The notes below the pieces were generated by a model, which was given only the letters and a program-made list of their open reading frames with translations, had not been told where the DNA came from and did no database searches. Of a stretch of DNA of 64,000 bases, positions 1-11,377 are shown in pieces. How positions within the stretch are numbered: position 1 is the stretch's first letter; every line of letters begins with the position of its first letter. This DNA is from Brasenia schreberi (taxonomy: Eukaryota > Streptophyta > Magnoliopsida > Nymphaeales > Cabombaceae): contig JAYKKT010000088.1 of NCBI GenBank assembly GCA_036023115.1, positions 62,001 through 126,000 of the forward strand. The letters are read 5' to 3'. A program made the position numbers and the translations under genes.

Positions 1-2600
1 CTATTGTATTCGTCTAATCTTAATTTAGATGGAATGGAATGTAAGACTTATATTCTCATAAAAAAATGTGGCTTATATATTCTACAAATCAGGCAGGAAT
101 TTCGATTATTCATCAATAAATAGAGTTCTTCGAGCAACTAATGGATAGGAGCAACATTCATTGGATTTGATTTAGGGTACATAATCCAATTACTTGAGTC
201 AACCAAAGCATTCAAAGAAAGATGAAAGTTAATGGAGTTCTGATTCAGATATTTGTTGGACATGTCTAGAAAACAGACCTCGAATCCAAACATGAATTGT
301 AATTGGATCCGATTGATTGAGTCAGATTCAAATAATCATATGAACATTCTCAACAGTAGAAGAATGCAATGCAGTTCCGTATCTGATGTTCATTGGATAT
401 GTCCAAAAAGTAGATTCAGAATCCTAATTTGAGTTAGTAAATTGGATATGTTCTCATTGGTACATAACACAGCTGAATTTGGGTAGGGTCGGTATATTCT
501 GAATATCCGATCCATCGACTTCCCCAACGAACAAGCGTGGCCCTCGTGTTATGGGTGATCGTGGACGCAACGTCATTACGCTGCTGCACGTGCGTCGCGT
601 GGAATTCTTCGTCCCTTGTCTCTGTTCGTCACGTGCCATGGGCCTTCTCTCCATTCGGCCCTCGTGCCAAGGGTAAAACGGGAATCATAAAAAGATAAAC
701 AATTTGCCCACATTTCCTCTCCTCTTTACTAAAGCAGCTGGTGATTTACCCCGCATGCTAAATGTCTATTTCACCCTCGCAATTTGTCAAGTTTTATCAT
801 GTAAACTATTTCTGAGGCTTTTCTTGGATTGGAGCACTCTGTCTTGGGAACCAACTCCACAACCCTATCTGAATCCGAATCTGATCGGGTTTTAGGCACC
901 CCAGTTTGGGTCTGGGTTGGCTGGAGCAGCCATTCCATCTGGGTCTGCTCCCCCTGCACCCAAACCTGACCAAAATATTTACATGGGTCCCATTTGGATT
1001 TGGTGGGTTGACTCGAAACCCATCCGTGGGTGGTGGTTTAGGGTTTAGAAAATGATTTGAGAAAAAAAGGTCGGATTAGGGTTGACATGCTTTGATCTGA
1101 GCCCAAAGTGGCCCAACCCATCAACCCGAATTGCTACCCTACTAGTAGATAGGCCGGTAAAGGTTGGGTTGACGAAATCTGAACCGGATCGATGTAAATA
1201 GTCATGTTTTTGTTTGGCACCCAAGCAAGTGATTGGAATGACTATCAATTACTCCTATTAACTCACATGGCTATGGATCGACTCACAACTTGGAGGTCGT
1301 GAGTTCGATCTTCATGGGTGTGCATCTGGCTTTGCCTCCTCGTTATACCAAGAAGAAGAGAATCTGTATATGACTGACCTTCTTTGTTTCAGAGACGTAT
1401 AGACGTGCACCCGAGACAGGGTCCTGACTCATAATTAAAGGGTTTCAACTATTTGTATTGGAATTGTCGTTTTAATATTTAATATCGCACCACATCAGTA
1501 TTAAAAGGAAATGACACCATTTGTTTTGACTACAAAACGTACTATATCTTTTCCAATTGGCTGATCAAAAGCCCATCTTTGTGTCACCTACATAACACGA
1601 AAGGTAAATTGTGTTTCACTCAATAGGTGTATGATTCAATACACAAAACGACGGGACATAAAAGCCACCCAAAACATACGTTGCCAGGTTTAGACGGCTG
1701 ATAGCTAAAATTCATCCTAACCCCATTCTCAGTGGACAATTTTTTGATGGACCCTTGTAGCATATGCTCGTTTTGATATGGGAAATGGATCATGGACCTA
1801 ATTTGACCTTGATTCCCTTGCATTTGTTTAACGAGATTTGATATTGATCCAAAAATACTGGATCATATATTTTATCCATATACGAACCTGATTGGGATGC
1901 GTATTACCGGGACCAAACCACTGATCCGAATCCATGTTGGAAATGTGTACCCACAAATAAGGGTAGAATGGTCAATATCTAGTGAGCATCGACGTTACCG
2001 TCAATCAAAGGTGTGATAAATGACATAATTATCCTTGCGACGAGATGGATGATAATTCATTCAATGTGTTGACGGATTTGAGACGCGCGATCACCACAGC
2101 TAGCGTTTCGGAGGATGGTGGGCCTGCGCCACTGGGCCCAAACTTAACTCCCTCCTTTTTACCACAGGTTAGAAAGATTGCTACTTTGCGCCTCAGTGCA
2201 TGAAATACAAAATCACAAATTCGTGTCCGACTCAAATGTTAGAAGTGGATAATAGATACGATTAGATTTGGTTTTGGTTTTGGATTCTCTCCATCTCAGA
2301 TTTGGATACGGATGCAAAGTCATTACCCAATCCAAATTCATTGTTGCATGCCAACCAGTGACACGGAAATATAACATATATTTATAAAGGAACGGAAAAT
2401 TTGTGCTAAATCAACCCGAGGCCATAATGGGAGCCTATGCAAGCTGAGTCCTGACCATCTTCTTGGGTTTAAACCAAAGGCAAACAAGCTCAGCATGAGT
2501 GCGCCCGAGCCGAAATGCGACTTAGCTTGTCTGCTAACCTACTCACCCAGAATTTACGAATCCACTGCGAGTCTTCGAGTCGTGTCCTTATCCTACGTGA
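1..2600. other. Intergenic region, no gene recognised
   Basis: No open frame here looks like a known protein and none is longer than about 70 codons. Two G-box cores (CACGTG) lie at 587-592 and 630-635 inside a GC-richer patch (500-670), which could be the promoter of a gene to the left of the window. A tRNA-like B-box is visible near 1300-1312 (see findings). The rest appears to be unstructured AT-rich DNA. Confidence 0.6.
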
Positions 2601-2616
2601 ATTTTGTTGTCGTCAC

Positions 2617-2619
2617 CAC

Positions 2620-2672
<53 letters not shown>

Positions 2673-2810
2673 TTTTACCGTCCAGTTTTACCGTTCTCCT
2701 GGCTCCCCACTTTGCCTGTCTTGATAGATCTTCCTGACGAGACTCTCTTTTCAGAGACTTTTGGATACGAACTAAAGGTAGATATCTTGCGAAGCAAACG
2801 ACTATAAAAG
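2617..2810 (+). promoter_or_regulatory. Probable UXS promoter: G-box, GA tract, TATA box
   Basis: A CACGTG G-box at 2617-2622 runs directly into a GA dinucleotide tract (2622-2666). A TATA-like TATAAAAG lies at 2803-2810, which would put transcription start near 2835-2840. The first coding ATG is at 3461, preceded by TTGGGCAG at 3445-3452, a good 3' splice site, so a 5' UTR intron of about 560 bp (donor near 2870 or 2886) is likely. The elements are seen directly; their use is inferred. Confidence 0.5.
2622..2666. repeat. (GA)22 microsatellite
   Basis: A perfect GA dinucleotide run abutting a G-box, about 140 bp upstream of the likely UXS TATA box. GA/CT tracts are common in plant core promoters and 5' UTRs. 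It generates spurious Arg-Glu or Ser-Leu repeat reading frames on both strands. Confidence 0.95.
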
Positions 2811-3460
2811 GAAGTTGGCGATTTGTTGCCATCATTTTGTTGAGCATCGCTTGAATTCGAAGATTTCAGGTCCCTGCTTTGGTTGGTACGCTTTTCAATT
2901 CCCAGATCTGTATTTTTAGGTCTCCCCACTACGCTCGAGTTTCATAGGATCTGAGATCGACATTCCATTGTTTCTTGGTTTTCTCATCCGTGTTCGTTGG
3001 TGGGATAGTTTTATCAGTTTTCGTCCGGGTTTGTGGTTAATCCATTTTGTTTCGTTTTTGTGATGAACTTGAAGTGTTTTTGGATGGTTCCTGTTGTATA
3101 AATTTGGGTTTTGTGTTACAAAATCACTTTGGCTTCGATTGTTCAAGAGTTAGGGAGTTTTGGTGTAAGATTTAGCCGTGTTAGTCTTAATGCATGGGGG
3201 GAATGTGTTTAGTTTTCGAATGAGGATTTGGTTTCTGAATTTGCGGTTGTCGGGTTGATTTTGAGCGTTGAGTAATGAGTTCTGTTTGTTTTTATTTGCG
3301 CTTTATCTGTTGTGTGCTGGCTACCTGTTGCATTAGTGTTTTAATCCAATCCTTGCGTTCTTTTTTTTTTCTGGATTGAGTGAAGAGATGATCTTTTTCG
3401 TTGAAACTGGATCGATGCCTCTGCTTATTGTTTTTTCATTTTGTTGGGCAGATTTTAGAG

Positions 3461-6400
3461 ATGGAAACTTCCAATGGAACAGAAAACCATGGTTCACAAT
3501 CGGTTCCAAAGGCTCCCCCAGCGCCGTCTCCGTTGCGCAATTCTAAATTCTGTCAGGTTTAACCATTTCACTATCCTTGTTACTTCATTTTAGACGGTTT
3601 CTGTTTTCTTCTGAGTGTGAAATGCTGAAATCTTAATCACATTGGAAACTTAGCTTCTCCCTCTCCAAGTAGGTCAACGAGTTATTTACTGCTGTGGTCT
3701 GTTCCCAACTTGGTGTCTCGACTATATGTTTCTGAGTTGCGGATTAGCCGTTTGGCTCGATATTGTGTCATTAGATTTTCTAACTCCAACATCAGTAAAA
3801 GTTGTGGGCTTCTTGAATAAGAAACTGATATTTGTTCTGTAGAACAAGTGATTGTGTCATTCAGTAGTCCATCCATGTATTACTCATCACCCTTTACGGT
3901 TCAGATTTATGATTTTTTACATTGCTTTGGGATTCATTTTTATTCTACTATTGAAATTACTGGCTTGAACCGGATATTATGAGAGTTCCTATTATTTTGG
4001 GTGAACAGTTTTGTATATTCATTTTGTTTTGCCTAATCAATTACTATATATATTGGCAGCCAAAATTGAGGATTTTGGTAACTGGAGGAGCCGGATTTAT
4101 TGGTTCTCACCTGGTAGACAAACTGATGGAAAATGAAAAAAATGAGGTAATTCCTGTGCCCCATTTATGTATGCTAATATCCTCTATATTCTGTGTATGT
4201 TCGTTTTCATTGGCCGTTAGTTTGAAAGAAACGATAGTGTTCAATTTATTTGTTTGGTGATCTTTTGTGAGCTACTACTGTTCTCTTTTGATGAAAAATT
4301 CTTTCAAAGTCACTTCTGTTCACTTTTGTAATTCAGGATGATGCCTGGCAGGTTTCTCTCAAATATTCTGTGATCGTTTGTGCAAAATTGATTTATCTTG
4401 TTGGAATCGCTACTTGTAGTGCTGCTTTCTGTTGATCACTTCTTGCTGATGTTAATTTTCTCTTTGATAGAAAAATTCCTGATGCACATTCCACATCACA
4501 TCCCTCTTAATGTTTTTTCATCGTTCAGTAAGGAGTAAGGACAATCATCCTAAATTGTCTAAACTATTAAGGTCCAGGATGTTTATATTGAAAGGATCCT
4601 TGGCGTGCCTGTGCTATATAGGTCATTGCTGTGGATAACTTCTTCACTGGTTCAAAAGACAACATCCGTAAATGGATTGGTCATCCAAATTTTGAGCTTA
4701 TCCGACATGGTAATTCCTGTCTTGCTCTTTTTCCTTTGTACTGTTTCAATTTCCTTGTTTTATTTTTGTTGAAATATGATCTATATGATAACTGTTGCTT
4801 TTTTGTGGCACCGTTTGGTGATATATAATTTCCTAATCTATTAATAACACTTGGAAAAGGATTTGTTATAAACCATGACATATATTGGAGAGATCCTCAA
4901 GCTAAGTTCTTGAATTAAGGATCTTTTGTGATATTCATGGCTAGTGGAGATCACAAAACATAACTGAAACAACTTTATGTAGGGTTTGTTTATCTTGTAT
5001 AAGTTGGGTGGATCCCACGGAGTAGTTTTTACTGAAGTCTGTATCTTTTAACAAACTTCCTGCTGTGTTGTGATGTTAAAGACAAATGCTCGTAACCAAG
5101 GTATTTTAGTGGCTTTTACATGTGTATGAGGAAAAAGGGAGGTAGAAAATGGCATCAGCCTTTTGAGAGTGCCAAGTGGGTGCTTGCCATAACTCTGAGG
5201 AGCTTGTGAAAGAAGCAAAAAGGGTTCCACTTCATAACTTGTTTTGAAGGGCATCTTTTTTTGACCTAATATTGTGGGTGTTCCGGACATACCAGACGAG
5301 TCACTCTGGGGCATAGACATGAGTAGCAGCATAGATTTCTGAATCTCCTATTCTTCTCGTTCAGATCTAAAACTGATATTTTATCAATTCTTGTTTCTAT
5401 CGAACTGTAAGGTGCAAGTAATATTTGGATCTCTGAGAAAGAGAAAATTAAGTATAGAAGAAAATCAAGCTCCAACTTTCCTCAAAAACGATTGGTTATT
5501 AGTCCTTTTTAGTTTTTAACTACTTTGCTTTATATTGGTGAACCTGGCAACAGCTTCCTTCTTTTTCTCTTTTCCTTTGTCTTCCCATGAAACTATTTCT
5601 AGTGGTTGCTTTTGAAAGTTCTGCCTCTGGCTTGTGGTTGTCAGTCATGGGTGTATCTGTTTAATGCAGATGTGACAGAACCTTTGTTGATAGAAGTCGA
5701 TCAAATATATCACCTTGCTTGCCCAGCCTCTCCAATTTTTTACAAATATAACCCTGTAAAGGCAAGTTTCCTCTTATCATGCACCTCTTCTATAGTATTT
5801 GTTGGGTGTGAATGCAGTTATTATATTGCTTCTGGGTGTTGATGCTATGAGGTGTCATCTCAAAGCTTTGTCTTTACTTCAATAGTTCTAACTTCTCTCT
5901 TTATTCTAAATAAACAATCATTACTTGAACTGGCTGCACATATAAGCGACCCTCGGCCTCTATCAATCATGTACTTGTCCTCCATTATTAGCATCATGAT
6001 GCAGTATGTGTACATAAAGCAGATGACCTTTCTTCAGCTTGATAGTAGGACCATCTCATTATTGAGCTGATTCGCTTGAAATCTGCAGGTATCTGTCGGC
6101 CAATCACGAAAATCAGTTGATACTTGATTCATGGCATGATGCCATTTTCTTTCCTTCATCTTGTTGGTGGTTTGCATTGAAGTGTATTTGAGTCATGAAC
6201 ACTACTCATTCAAAAACTATTTTCTGGATAACTCAATCAGCTTTCTGATTTTTTATGGTGTGTAATTACTATTCAAGTAACAAATGGAGCGTCTTGGTTA
6301 TTTTCTAATTCTGATATGGTGGTATTTGACAGACCATAAAGACAAATGTGATGGGAACGCTGAATATGTTAGGACTTGCCAAGAGGGTTGGAGCTAGGTT

Positions 6401-8776
6401 GGACCCTCTCTCTATCACTCACTCACTCACTCACACACACACACACTGATGCACACGAGCTCAAACTTGAAAATTGTTGCAGTTATCAACAATTTAAAGT
6501 GGCTGATATATTGGAGAGCACCCTCAATATTTTCAAAGTACTACCTGTACTGAAAACATAGCAAAAGTTATTGATATTCAGAAACATTTTTATTTATTCG
6601 TTATTGTTCTTTTTCCATTTTTTTCATGTCTTTGACATTATGAACTTTTTAATGATTTTAAATATGTCTTATATGGAAAATGGCCTTAAGTATTATTGAC
6701 TCTTCATCTTTAATTTTATATTTGAAAAATCTTGAGCAATCCAAGATTTTTTTGGGAAATATAACTCTCCTCAGAAATATCTTCCAAAAGTCCTCACTGA
6801 GAAGTCGTCAATGGTGAGAATGCTGAGAAGGATGCCTTTGATGTGTGTGTGTGTATATATACAAATCATGCAAGTTCTTATTCCATGGCATGTTTGGGGC
6901 ACTTTATTACTTCTTCTGGTGTGCAACTGCTAACCAACTACAATATATAGCAGCAGCATGGGACTTATGTGTGGCTTAAATACTTCATATAAACTTTTAT
7001 TTTCAATGTTTCCTAGGATCTTGCTGACATCAACATCTGAAGTATATGGAGATCCTCTTGAGCATCCCCAGACGGAAGAATACTGGGGTAACGTCAACCC
7101 AATCGGTAAGCATAGATTTGATGGTTTATCACCACCATATCTACTGGTTGTTCTGAAGCTAACTGAAGTCCGCCGGCTGGATCAGTTCAGATATTCCAGT
7201 GCTTCTGTTGGTGCAACTGGCTTTTCTGTGGTGTGGATGGCATTCATTTCAGACGATTTTCTGTTTATCTTAATATGTTAAAAGTATGTTTCAGGTGTTA
7301 GAAGTTGTTATGATGAGGGAAAGCGTGTTGCTGAGACTCTGATGTTTGATTATCATAGGCAACATGGCATCGGTATACATTTTTTTCCTGATTTGGCATT
7401 GGTGCAGATAGGTTTCCATTTCTCTTCTAGTCCTACTCATATATTGAGTATCTATATTCATGATCTTCAGAGATCCGCATTGCGAGAATCTTCAACACTT
7501 ATGGCCCACGAATGAACATCGATGATGGACGTGTAGTTAGCAATTTTATTGCCCAAGCACTGAGGTATTGAGCGACTCCTTTGAAGGGCATGACATCTTC
7601 AGAGAGGATGCCAGTTATTAATCATTCAACATTTTCATGCTGTCTTGTCAGACTAACGACACTAAATTACTCGTCTTATTCAGAATTGAGTATTGGTTGA
7701 AATTTTCTATAGGAGAAATATAGATCACACGATGTTTCTTGGAACTTGAAATTCTCTATTAGTGCCCACTTGCATACTTTCTATGAATGGCAAACCTTCT
7801 AGACAACTATGCTAACTGTAAAACTTTCTTTTTTGTGGTACTGAATCTAGGGATGAGCCATTAACAGTTCAATCTCCAGGGACACAGACGCGGAGCTTTT
7901 GTTATGTATCGGACATGGTACCTTGTGGTTTCTTGCTTACCATGTGCTTTTTACCTTGACAATAGCATTAGGTATGTGAGAGCTACACTAAGGCCTTACC
8001 TTGCTTTCTGCTGCTTATGTTGAGTGAAGGTTGATGGACTTATACGACTCATGGAAGGAGATCATACCGGACCGATCAACCTAGGCAATCCCGGTAATCC
8101 TACAGATGCTTCTGTTTTTATCAACTTAATCTCATCTTAGCAAATAATTTCATTTTGATTTGTTCTACTATTTGGGTTAAAGATATCCACCAAGTGCTTG
8201 TTGGATGAGTCCTTTGCACTTGCTTCTCAGACTATCCATTTGGTCCGAATAATGAAATGATCGACATTGTCGAAAGATGGTCGTGTCCGTACCCTTAAGT
8301 TCCTAACGTAGAAATCTTTTTTCCTTTGGCATACATTTGGCTAAACCTTTTAGCCTTTCACTTTTTTGTTGTAGGTGAATTCACAATGTTGGAGCTTGCA
8401 GAAACAGTGAAGGAGGTCAGTGCACTCAGAGTCTTCCTGTCTACGCTCTGGTTTCATATTTCTAGACTAGAAATTGATGTCCTTTTTGTTATCTACCGGG
8501 AGGCGTCTTATGGGAAATGTTTCATTATTTGGTAGTCGATGTTGGCTGCGTTTTAAAATCTTGTGTGGCAATGCTGATAGTACTTATTTGCAGTTGATTG
8601 ATCCATCAGTACAAATTAAGATTGTTGAGAACACGCCAGACGACCCTCGTCAGAGGAAGCCTGATATCACAAAGGCAAAAGCCTTGCTAGGTTGGGAACC
8701 GAACGTGAAATTGCGTGATGGACTGCCACTTATGGAAGAAGATTTCAGGCAGCGGCTTTCCGTTCCGAAGAAGTGA
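3461..8776 (+). CDS. UXS: UDP-glucuronic acid decarboxylase (UDP-xylose synthase), soluble type
   Basis: Converts UDP-glucuronate to UDP-xylose, the donor for xylan, xyloglucan and glycoprotein xylose. Twelve coding exons read as 3461-3556, 4060-4146, 4622-4709, 5670-5761, 6333-6397, 7017-7105, 7295-7372, 7471-7564, 7851-7917, 8030-8093, 8375-8415 and 8594-8776; together they give 347 residues with every phase consistent. The extended SDR fold is clear: the NAD-binding glycine motif GGAGFIG is at residues 41-47, TSTSEVYG follows at about 147-154, and the catalytic Tyr178-x-x-x-Lys182 pair is present. There is no membrane anchor before the Rossmann fold, so it resembles the cytosolic UXS3/5/6 group of Arabidopsis rather than the Golgi type II forms (about 340 residues in that group). 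The start is the first ATG after a 3' splice site. Intron 4 begins with GC rather than GT. No frameshift or stop was seen; the gene looks intact. Confidence 0.95.
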
Positions 8777-9678
8777 AGAGCAGCCGCCTTCAATTCAATG
8801 ACGCCAGAGTTCCATAGCTAGAGAGAGAAAAAAACTTTGCTCTTATTTCATTGATCTCCCACCATATTTTAGTGACGCTTCCTATTTGAAATTTTTGTGT
8901 ACGGAATAACAGAATCTCGTTGTTTGCTTTTTATATAAATGCGTATCGCGGTGATCTTGCGAGAGGCTGCATTCTTTCTAGTAATATTACTTATAACTTC
9001 AAGTAACTGCATTTTGAGAGGTTGGAACTTGCAATACCCAAATTCTTTGATAATTATTGTTATCATCATTGTCAGCAAAGATTTGAAGAAAACTCGTGCT
9101 CGTTTTTTACATCGTCGTTTACTGTTCACTTTTGGAGTCATACTGCATTGAATTTAGGGTTAGAAGGAAATGGAACCGTCAGCTTAAATTATGGAAGACT
9201 AGAACGTGTAAGACTGGCTAAACACGTATTAAGAATTCCATAAGGTATTATTTGCATTGTAAGAAATAAAAAATTGCCATGAAGGTGAACCTTTTTGAAA
9301 GGCAAGTAGGGTTAAGCAGACTCCAAACAGATGTATTGACGGTAAAAAAATTAGACTCCAACCAGATTTATTCACGGTAAAAAGATTATGTACAGATTAT
9401 ATAGACATTGATAACCAGGCCCGGATGATTCTCTTCAAGAACCGTTCATCCCCAGTTAGCTAATTTCACAAGTGTGTGGCTACAGTATTAGATTTGTATT
9501 TAGCTTTTTCATTTGGACGCATGAACCTTGTGGCACTCAATTGCTGTGGTCCGTTCGCCAGTTTCCTTGCTGCTCTATTTACTGTTGAAGAAATGCTTCA
9601 TAACAGAAAAAGGATGACCCCTTCCCTCCCCCCCCCCCTCTCTCTCTTGTTTGTACTCTTACAGGCCATATATATATA
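8777..9678. other. UXS 3' flank and intergenic DNA
   Basis: Contains the presumed 3' UTR of UXS and then AT-rich DNA with no recognisable gene. A two-copy imperfect tandem repeat with a 35-bp period lies at 9318-9387, both units beginning AGACTCCAA. A C homopolymer followed by a short CT tract sits near 9637-9650. Confidence 0.6.
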
Positions 9679-9841
9679 GATCCTACAACCTCTTATGTAG
9701 TTCATGCCTCCTCTTGTGAGCATGAGCGTTATTTAAATATTTAATAAGGGTTTTTAATAAATACAAAGGATATTGTTATTGTACTCACATTTTCTAAAAA
9801 AAGTAAAGAGTGAGTATGTGCTGAAGAGAGGTTGTAGAATC
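9679..9841. mobile_element. MITE-like element with inverted ends, copy 1
   Basis: The left end GATCCTACAACCTC and the right end, read on the other strand GATTCTACAACCTC, form a near-perfect inverted repeat around about 160 bp of AT-rich DNA. It has no coding capacity. A related sequence follows immediately at about 9881-10048. Class and target duplication could not be assigned. Confidence 0.5.
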
Positions 9842-9880
9842 TAATTTTCATATAAAGGAGTACATGCAAAAGGGAGATTT

Positions 9881-10048
9881 GATCCTACAACTTATGAAAC
9901 ATGTATACTCGTAGCCACTTTTTATTTTTTGAGGGCACGTGTGCTATGTTGTAAGGATTTTTAAAAAATATATAAAAGACATTCTTATTACATTCATAAA
10001 AAAATATAAGGTGGGTATAAATATGCTTGTGGTAAAGATTACATGATC
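9881..10048. mobile_element. MITE-like element, diverged copy 2
   Basis: Begins GATCCTACAACTTATG like the neighbour at 9679. It shares an internal AT-rich stretch (around 9960-10010) that aligns by eye with 9745-9800. Its right end GATC at about 10045-10048 is only weakly inverted relative to the left. Probably a second, more eroded copy of the same family or the product of a tandem duplication. Confidence 0.4.
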
Positions 10049-10052
10049 AAAC

Positions 10053-10055
<3 letters not shown>

Positions 10056-10142
<87 letters not shown>
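10056..10142. repeat. Compound (TA)n(GA)n microsatellite
   Basis: About 22 TA units joined directly to about 21 GA units. The same junction, read on the opposite strand as (CT)n(TA)n, occurs at 25048-25113 and 30857-30951. Confidence 0.95.
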
Positions 10143-10146
<4 letters not shown>

Positions 10147-10738
10147 CATGGACCATACACACACTATTTCTTAAATCCAATTAAAGATTTCTACCGTTTG
10201 ATCGACATAATCAAACACAAATATTCAAATTTGAAAAACTATTTAATACAATATATGTATTAAATGTGAAGTAAGAAAGTATAATAATATTTTTTACTTT
10301 AAATTCGAGCGATAAAGAGATTTAAATGGATTTTAGTAGGGATGGGTGTACACATATACCAACTTCTCTCTCTCTATATATAACTGGGTTGTAATCGATC
10401 AACCACAAACTGACCTGGGCCATGGATAAGAATAAAGAATCAGGTTGTTCAGGCTCAACCTGATATTGACCCAAACCGAGGCAACACAATTTGGACCTAA
10501 TTTTCCATCCCTTATTACTTAATCCCAAGAGTAGGTGATCCCATATATCTTGGGCTCGTGGTGGAGTCTTCTCAAAAGGACACAAAAGATATTTGGGTTC
10601 AACTGTCTTCTACACAAACACAAAACGACACGAGCCATGCACAACACGGAACACGAAATTGCTACCCGGGTAATTTGCACGAAATGGGTCCACACGGGTT
10701 CATTAAGCGTATCGAAGAAGCCCAAGACCCGGTTCGAA
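10143..10738. other. Intergenic DNA upstream of histone H4
   Basis: AT-rich DNA without a recognisable gene. Open frames running through 10535-10993 on both strands reach 152 codons but show no family features and overlap the H4 promoter, so they are not annotated. Confidence 0.6.
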
Positions 10739-10765
10739 ACACACACACACACACACACACACACT
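10739..10765. repeat. (CA)n microsatellite
   Basis: An uninterrupted CA dinucleotide run about 70 bp upstream of the CCGTCC element of the H4 promoter. Confidence 0.95.
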
Positions 10766-10833
10766 ACTTTCTCTTCGTTTACCTCTCGTCCCAAAAGCAC
10801 AACCACCCCTTTCGTTTACTCCTACATCACCAG

Positions 10834-10990
10834 CCGTCCATATCACGAAATCAACGGCAACAACGTCATAATGCCATCGACGCGGATCGAACGTCCTTCG
10901 AAGCATTCGTTCAACATCACAAATCACGAAATTTCCCTCTCTCATCCAAACACGCTTAGTTCGAATTTCGAAAACCAGTCGCTATATAAA
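10834..10990 (+). promoter_or_regulatory. Plant histone H4 promoter
   Basis: Carries the elements known from plant S-phase histone promoters in a compact block: CCGTCC at 10834-10839, an ACGTCA hexamer at 10863-10868, the octamer CGCGGATC at 10881-10888, and a TATA box TATATAAA at 10983-10990, 76 bp before the H4 ATG. The octamer (CGCGGATC) with hexamer arrangement is established as conferring meristem and S-phase expression, so cell-cycle-regulated expression of this H4 is a fair inference. Confidence 0.85.
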
Positions 10991-10993
10991 TAA

Positions 10994-11377
<384 letters not shown>

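Noticed and set aside
10535..10993. 152-codon + frame and overlapping frames before H4
   Set aside because: They run through the CA microsatellite and the H4 promoter and show no domain; not coding.
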